From Halobacteriales archaeon QH_8_67_36 (lineage in GTDB: Archaea; Halobacteriota; Halobacteria; Halobacteriales; Haloarculaceae), in NCBI GenBank assembly GCA_003021755.1, contig PXQZ01000017.1, forward strand, positions 1 to 7,540: a DNA stretch of 7,540 nucleotides. Direction: 5' to 3'. The position numbers and the translations under genes were made by a program. Each line of letters starts with the position of its first letter. The first letter of the stretch is position 1. Of the stretch, positions 3,416-7,540 are shown piece after piece. A model generated the notes under the pieces. That model saw only the letters and a list, made by a program, of their open reading frames with translations. It had not been told where the DNA came from and searched no databases.

Positions 3416-6205
3416 ATGAGTGACACACAGGACCCACCGACCGAGGAATCGACCGACGACCAACAGCTCACGGGGGAGTACGACCCCGCGGATGTCGAGC
3501 CCGAGTGGCAGGACCACTGGGTGACCGAGGAGACATACGCCTACGACGGGAGCACGGCGCCACGCGCCGCGGACCAATCGAGCGGGCAGAGCCCGCGAGA
3601 CGACGCCGACACCCGCTTCTCCGTCGACACGCCGCCGCCGACGGTGTCGGGGAACCTCCACATGGGGCACCTCTATCAGTTCACGCTGCAGGACTTCGTC
3701 GCCCGCTACCACCGGATGGCCGACGACACCGTCTACTTCCCCTTCGGCTACGACGACAACGGCATCGCCTCCGAGCGGCTCACGGAGCGGGAGCTGGACA
3801 TCCGCCACCAGGACTTCGAGCGCCGCGAGTTCCAGGAGAAGACCCGCGAAATCTGCTCGACGTACGAGCAGGAGTTCACCGAGGACGTCCAGTCGCTTGC
3901 GATCTCCATCGACTGGGACAACACCTACAAGACCATCGCACCGGAGGTCCAGCGGGTCTCACAGCTGTCCTTCCTCGACCTCTACGAGCAGGGCCGGGAG
4001 TACCGCCGGCGCGCGCCGACCATCTGGTGTCCCGACTGCGAGACGGCCATCTCGCAGGTCGAGCAGGAGGACGAGGACAAACACACCAAGTTCAACGACA
4101 TCGCGTTCGACCTCGTAGCCGACAGCGAGGGCCCCGTGACGTGGGACGAGACGTTCACCATCTCCACGACGCGTCCCGAACTCCTGCCGGCGTGTGTCTC
4201 CGTCTTCGTCCATCCGGACGACGACGAGAACCAGCACCTCGTCGGCGGCACCGCGCGGGTCCCCCTGTTCGGCCAGGAGGTCCCCATCATCGCCGACGAG
4301 CGCGTCGACATGGAGACCGGCAGCGGCCTCGTGATGTGCTGTACCTTCGGCGACCGGAACGACATCGAGTGGTACCAGGCACACGACCTCGACCTCCGGC
4401 TTGCCATCGACGAGTCCGCGACGATGACCGATGTGGCCGGCGAGTACGAGGGGATGCACACCACCGAGGCCCGCGAGGCCATCATCGAGGACCTCGACGA
4501 GGCGGGCCACCTGCTGGAATCGCGGGGCCACGATCACACCGTCCAGGTCCACGAGCGCTGCGGCGTCGAGGTCGAGTATCTCGTCACCGAGCAGTGGTAC
4601 ATCAAGATGCTCGACAGGAAAGACGAGTATCTGGAGGCCGGCCGGGAGATGAACTGGTTCCCGGAGAAGATGTTCAGCCGCTACCGGCACTGGATAGAGG
4701 GGTTGGAGTGGGACTGGTGTATCTCCCGCCAGCGCGATTCCGGGATTCCGATTCCGGTGTGGTACTGCGGGGATTGTGGCGAGCCGGTCGTAGCCGAGAA
4801 GGCCGACCTGCCCGTCGACCCGCTCTCTGACGACCCGCCGGTGAGTAGCTGCCCGGAGTGTGGCCACGACGATCTGACGCCCGAGGAAGACGTCTTCGAC
4901 ACGTGGGCGACGTCCTCGCTGACACCGCTGGTAAACGCCGGGTGGGACTGGCATGCCGACGAGTCAGCAGAGACAGCCGACTCGGTGGACGCAGACGCCG
5001 GGGAGTTCAGGATGGAAAACCCCGAACTCTACCCGTTCGACCTGCGCCCGCAGGGCCACGACATCATCTCGTTCTGGCTGTTCCACACGGTGGTCAAGTG
5101 TTACGAACACACCGACGAGGTCCCGTTCGAGAACGTCATGATCAACGGGATGGTGCTGGACGAGAACCGCGAGGCGATGTCCAAGTCCAAGGGCAACGTC
5201 ATCCCGCCCAGCGAGGTGCTTTCGAACTTCCCGGTCGACGCCGCCCGCTACTGGGCCGCCGGCACCTCCATCGGCGACGACTTCCCGTACAAGGAGGGCG
5301 ATCTGGAAGCCGGCGAGCGCCTGCTCCAGAAGCTCTGGAACGCCTCCCGGCTGGTCGACCAGCTCACGCCGGCCCAGCGGCCCGCCGAGCCCGACGAACT
5401 CTCCGCCGTCGACCGCTGGCTGCTGGCCGAACTGGACGCCACCGTCGACTCGGTCACCGCGAAGTTCGAGGACTACGCGTTCTCGAAGGCCCGGAACGAA
5501 CTGCGGTCGTTCTTCTGGAACACCTTCTGTGACGACTACCTCGAAATCGCCAAACAGCGGGTGTCCGACGGGTCGGACGCCTCCACCGAGTTCACGCTGC
5601 TGACGGCCCACCGGACCTTCCTCCAGCTGTTTGCGCCGTTTCTCCCGCACATCACGGAGGAGCTGTGGGACCGGCTGGCGTACACCGACGGGTCGGCAGA
5701 GACGGCCGACCCGGTAGACACTGACGGCTCCATCCACACCACCGACTGGCCCGTCGCCGGCGGCTACGAGGCGGACCTGACGGCCGGCGAGACGGCGATG
5801 GAGGTCGTCTCCGCGCTCCGTCGGTACAAGACCGAGAACGGCCTGCCGCTGAACGCCGACCTCGACCACGTCGAGGTGTACGGCCACGTCGCCGGCTTCG
5901 AGGACGCCATCGCCGGGGCGATGCACGTCGAGACGCTCGACGTCTTCGAGGACGCGCCGGACATCACGACCGAAATCAGCGGCATCGACCTCGACTACTC
6001 CGTCGTCGGCCCCAAGTTCGGCAGCGACGTGGGCGCCATCGATTCGGGCATCGAGTCCGGCGACTACGAGATCGACGGCGACACGCTCGTCGTCGCGGGC
6101 GAGTTCGAACTCGGCCCCGACCTGTTCGAGGTCGAGGAGTCCCGCACCTACTCCGGCGAGGGCGAGATGACCGAAACCGAGAATTCGGTCGTCGTCGTCC
6201 GGTAG
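3416..6205 (+). CDS. valS: Valyl-tRNA synthetase (archaeal type)
   Basis: This class I synthetase attaches valine to tRNA-Val in the cytosol and hydrolyses mischarged threonine. HMGH at residues 82-85 (PPPTVSGNLHMGH) is the HIGH motif. The CP1 editing domain spans about 220-400, with TTRPELLP from 251 and GSGLVMCCTFGDRNDIEW further on. Cysteine pairs C205/C208, C451/C454 and C479/C482 suggest zinc knuckles. AMSKSKGN (587-594) is the KMSKS loop, with Ala for the first Lys. The anticodon-binding helical domain covers about 635-800 (LLQKLWNASRLV…, FLPHITEELWDRL). A C-terminal acidic domain containing SVVGPKFGSDVGAI resembles the tail of archaeal IleRS-like enzymes rather than the bacterial coiled coil. 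At 929 residues it is slightly long, partly from low-complexity segments at about 44-64, 515-530 and 758-771. ATG 3416 fits the spacing to the GTTTT element. Confidence 0.98.
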   Translation: MSDTQDPPTEESTDDQQLTGEYDPADVEPEWQDHWVTEETYAYDGSTAPRAADQSSGQSPRDDADTRFSVDTPPPTVSGNLHMGHLYQFTLQDFVARYHRMADDTVYFPFGYDDNGIASERLTERELDIRHQDFERREFQEKTREICSTYEQEFTEDVQSLAISIDWDNTYKTIAPEVQRVSQLSFLDLYEQGREYRRRAPTIWCPDCETAISQVEQEDEDKHTKFNDIAFDLVADSEGPVTWDETFTISTTRPELLPACVSVFVHPDDDENQHLVGGTARVPLFGQEVPIIADERVDMETGSGLVMCCTFGDRNDIEWYQAHDLDLRLAIDESATMTDVAGEYEGMHTTEAREAIIEDLDEAGHLLESRGHDHTVQVHERCGVEVEYLVTEQWYIKMLDRKDEYLEAGREMNWFPEKMFSRYRHWIEGLEWDWCISRQRDSGIPIPVWYCGDCGEPVVAEKADLPVDPLSDDPPVSSCPECGHDDLTPEEDVFDTWATSSLTPLVNAGWDWHADESAETADSVDADAGEFRMENPELYPFDLRPQGHDIISFWLFHTVVKCYEHTDEVPFENVMINGMVLDENREAMSKSKGNVIPPSEVLSNFPVDAARYWAAGTSIGDDFPYKEGDLEAGERLLQKLWNASRLVDQLTPAQRPAEPDELSAVDRWLLAELDATVDSVTAKFEDYAFSKARNELRSFFWNTFCDDYLEIAKQRVSDGSDASTEFTLLTAHRTFLQLFAPFLPHITEELWDRLAYTDGSAETADPVDTDGSIHTTDWPVAGGYEADLTAGETAMEVVSALRRYKTENGLPLNADLDHVEVYGHVAGFEDAIAGAMHVETLDVFEDAPDITTEISGIDLDYSVVGPKFGSDVGAIDSGIESGDYEIDGDTLVVAGEFELGPDLFEVEESRTYSGEGEMTETENSVVVVR
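3545..3604 (+). repeat. Hairpin-bearing low-complexity segment inside valS (codons 44-63)
   Basis: Between the conserved flanks ending YAY and starting DTRFSVDTPPPTV lies DGSTAPRAADQSSGQSPRDD. Its DNA contains two tight perfect hairpins. CGGCGC (3555-3560) pairs with GCGCCG (3564-3569), and GCGGGC (3582-3587) pairs with GCCCGC (3591-3596). Both have 3-base loops. The protein segment is polar with three arginines, unlike the acidic protein around it. It looks like an in-frame insertion of a palindromic element, but the origin is inferred. Confidence 0.5.
4958..4996 (+). repeat. Internal valS repeat, copy A (codons 515-527)
   Basis: The segment encodes DESAETADSVDAD in a surface loop after WDWHA and before the conserved PELYPFDLRPQGHD. 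It matches copy B at 5687-5725 at 32 of 39 bases and 10 of 13 residues. Four of the six changed codons keep the residue or alter a single base. Confidence 0.6.
5687..5725 (+). repeat. Internal valS repeat, copy B (codons 758-770)
   Basis: The segment encodes DGSAETADPVDTD in the anticodon-binding domain, between EELWDRLAYT and GSIHTTDWP. It is the near-copy of 4958-4996, some 730 bases downstream in an unrelated part of the fold. This points to duplication of a short acidic linker within the gene, or to a linker element that recurs in this genome. Confidence 0.6.
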
Positions 6206-6692
6206 GCCCGCACAGCTTTGCCTTCCGTGGAGGTGAGCCACAAGCTATACAGCGGAATCCGCCGGCCGCGCTTGACGCCTACGTCGCCGGTGTCGCCGGG
6301 ACGCGGCGCTGCTGGCCGGGCGCCCCTACGACGTGGCCGCTGCCGTCGCTGTCCGGGTGTCGTCGCGGGCGGGTTGGGGGTGACCCGTGCTGCTCGCTCA
6401 CAGCGCCAGCAGCCGAATACTCGGGGCGCCGCTGTTGGCGCTTGGGGGCTGGGGCACGTGGACGGGCCTGCAGTCCGGTCCGGAGTCCCCTCCCTATCGA
6501 CGCTGTACGGCTTCACGCCTTTCTCGTGGGGATCGTTGTAGTCTCGCGGGACTCGCCGTAGCGCGACTGGCGAGCCTCGGTAAACGGCTACAACAGTGCG
6601 TATCGCCCAATTCGGAACGGTCACGGCGAAAATCGGTGCCGTCGGTGCGGATGACGTTCATCGACACGCCACCGAGTTCGGGCCCGAGGCAA
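6206..6692. other. Gene-free region between convergent valS and DUF1405 genes
   Basis: No frame here has haloarchaeal codon use over a full gene length, and no tRNA, SRP RNA or RNase P signature was seen. A GGAGGTGA Shine-Dalgarno-like site (6229-6236) has no convincing start after it. One plus frame gives DAALLAGRPYDVAAAVAVRV (from 6300), stops at TGA 6381, and continues from GTG 6387 with LLAHSASSRILGAPLLALGGWGTW. This could be a decayed gene or chance. A frame from GTG 6596 (RIAQFGTVTAKIGAVGADD…) soon runs antisense into the DUF1405 gene. The region also holds GCGGA/TCCGC at 6252-6262, the strong hairpin at 6397-6446, and CTCGCC/GGCGAG at 6552-6574. Confidence 0.6.
6397..6446. repeat. Long hairpin between convergent genes, possible bidirectional terminator or ncRNA
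   Basis: AGCGCCAGCAGC (6402-6413) pairs with GCTGTTGGCGCT (6431-6442) over 12 consecutive positions with one G-U pair. After a bulged C at 6401, four more pairs follow (6397-6400 with 6443-6446, one G-U). The loop is 17 bases. It is the longest inverted repeat I found in the window and lies roughly 190 bases past the valS stop and 250 past the DUF1405 stop. Confidence 0.55.
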
Positions 6693-7472
6693 TTAGCTCC
6701 CGGACCGGCGCCGTTTCAGCTTCTCGACCCGCGTCGCGAGTGCCAGAAACGTCGCCAGAACCGTCAGCACGACCGCCCAGCCGGCCGCGAGGTCGTGGGC
6801 GGGGACGGTGTGGTCGAAGGTCAACGGGCCGACGAGGGGCTCGCCGCGTAGCCACGTGTGGTGTGGACCACCGAGGACGGGGACGAAGTAGTCCACCACG
6901 TCGTTGAAGCCGTACCAGAAGACGGCCACCGCGACCGCCGGGACCGAGAAGGTGGCGTAGCGGTGGATGAGAAACGCCTCGGCGGCCATCGCCAGATGCG
7001 AGCCGATGAGAAACCAGTAGAGCCAGGCCGGGATACCCGCCGAGCCGTTGATGACGAGCTGGACGTAGGGGGTCCAGAGGCCGAGCTTGATACAGCCGAA
7101 GAAGGCCAGCGCGTGGAGCCACTGGAAGTCCCGGTCGAGCTTCCACGCGGCAACGGAGAGCCCGATGAACAGCGTCGCAACCGGCGAGTCCGGAATCAGC
7201 GGGTACGCCAGGGGCGTTGCGGCGCCCAGTTGCCCGCCCAGCAGCGGCGGCGACAGGTTCAGCGGCCGGCCGGCGTAGTACCAGAAGCCAAACAGCGTCC
7301 CGACGAGGTTGACGATGGCGATAGGCCAGGCCAGTCTGAGGCCGACGTTCTCCAGCCACTGGGGCAGCGGCGCGACGTAGCGGGGGAGCCCCTCGGGCTC
7401 GGGCAGCGACGCGTCGAAGTACCGGGCGACGACCGACTCGATTCGCTCGCCGACGCCCGCCGTCGTAGACAT
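6693..7472 (-). CDS. DUF1405 family integral membrane protein
   Basis: This 259-residue protein belongs to the DUF1405 (Bacillus YpjA-like) family of unknown function. Six membrane helices can be read at about 48-66, 93-110, 119-140, 147-168, 175-197 and 227-247, and the C-terminal tail RVEKLKRRR should lie in the cytoplasm. Family-like features include PDSP before the second helix, WLHALAFFGCIKLGLWTPYV, GSHLAMAAEAFLI and GFNDVVDYFVP (188-198). The loop GGPHHTWLRGEPLVG (201-215) has paired histidines. The hydrophilic N-terminal 40 residues are acidic. ATG 7472 is preferred over an in-frame TTG nine codons upstream, because TTTT at 7498-7501 is centred about 27 bases before the ATG. The gene converges on valS and shares no operon within the window. 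Confidence 0.88.
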   Translation of the reverse strand: MSTTAGVGERIESVVARYFDASLPEPEGLPRYVAPLPQWLENVGLRLAWPIAIVNLVGTLFGFWYYAGRPLNLSPPLLGGQLGAATPLAYPLIPDSPVATLFIGLSVAAWKLDRDFQWLHALAFFGCIKLGLWTPYVQLVINGSAGIPAWLYWFLIGSHLAMAAEAFLIHRYATFSVPAVAVAVFWYGFNDVVDYFVPVLGGPHHTWLRGEPLVGPLTFDHTVPAHDLAAGWAVVLTVLATFLALATRVEKLKRRRSGS

Positions 7473-7497
7473 ATCCGACCCGTCGGGAGGTGCGGGC

Positions 7498-7501
7498 AAA
7501 A
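7498..7501 (-). promoter_or_regulatory. Candidate promoter element for the DUF1405 gene
   Basis: On the minus strand GGCTTTTGCC has its T-run centred about 27 bases before the ATG at 7472, consistent with a leaderless transcript. No Shine-Dalgarno site precedes the ATG. The box is short and lacks the usual A bases, so the call rests mainly on spacing. Confidence 0.4.
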
Positions 7502-7540
7502 GCCTACCTTTCCCGGCGTCGCGACGGTCGCGGCCGTCCG

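Noticed and set aside
4964..6241. 425-codon open frame antisense to valS
   Set aside because: It is a shadow of valS codon bias. It has no promoter or ribosome-binding site, and the sense frame carries all the synthetase motifs.
6596..6907. Frame beginning MRIAQFGTVTAKIGAVGADD
   Set aside because: The first 35 residues look plausible, but two thirds of the frame is antisense to the DUF1405 gene and no TATA box or Shine-Dalgarno site precedes the GTG.
7473..7499. Nine-codon upstream extension of the DUF1405 gene from a TTG
   Set aside because: The TTG falls inside the T-run that is correctly spaced as a promoter for ATG 7472.

Overview
The window is a piece of a haloarchaeal chromosome (class Halobacteria). 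The evidence is high GC with strongly GC-rich third codon positions, Asp/Glu-rich soluble proteins, TATA boxes about 26-28 bases before start codons as in leaderless haloarchaeal mRNAs, and families that are haloarchaeal (HFX_2341/DUF6293) or archaeal-type (ValRS). The genus cannot be fixed from the sequence alone. No rRNA, tRNA, CRISPR array, transposase, integrase or recognisable defence operon is present.

Layout. Bases 1-333 hold no confident gene, only a doubtful small minus-strand ORF (126-281) and a strong TATA box at 303-311. Bases 334-1242 encode a CARF-like sensor fused to a winged-helix DNA-binding domain. Bases 1243-1385 carry two palindromes with AT-rich or mixed 7-base centres, which look like operators. 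Bases 1386-3123 form a two-gene operon: a tiny two-helix DUF3311 protein and a sodium:solute symporter (SSS family). Its GTG start overlaps the first gene by 8 bases and follows a perfect Shine-Dalgarno site. Bases 3124-3415 are intergenic, with a hairpin just after the symporter, a promoter-like element and a 21-codon ORF rich in valine codons. Bases 3416-6205 encode valyl-tRNA synthetase (valS). Bases 6206-6692 are gene-free, between convergent genes, and contain a long hairpin. Bases 6693-7472 (minus) encode a six-helix DUF1405 membrane protein.

How the parts may work together. The symporter and DUF3311 protein very probably act as one Na+-coupled uptake unit, and the adjacent CARF-like regulator is a candidate (unproven) controller through the palindromes between them. 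ValS is a housekeeping gene. Two features make it unusual here: the valine-rich leader ORF just upstream, and three low-complexity segments inside the enzyme, one made of two tight DNA hairpins and two that are near-copies of each other. These, with the long hairpin at 6397-6446, are the best leads. I found no convincing new multi-gene system.
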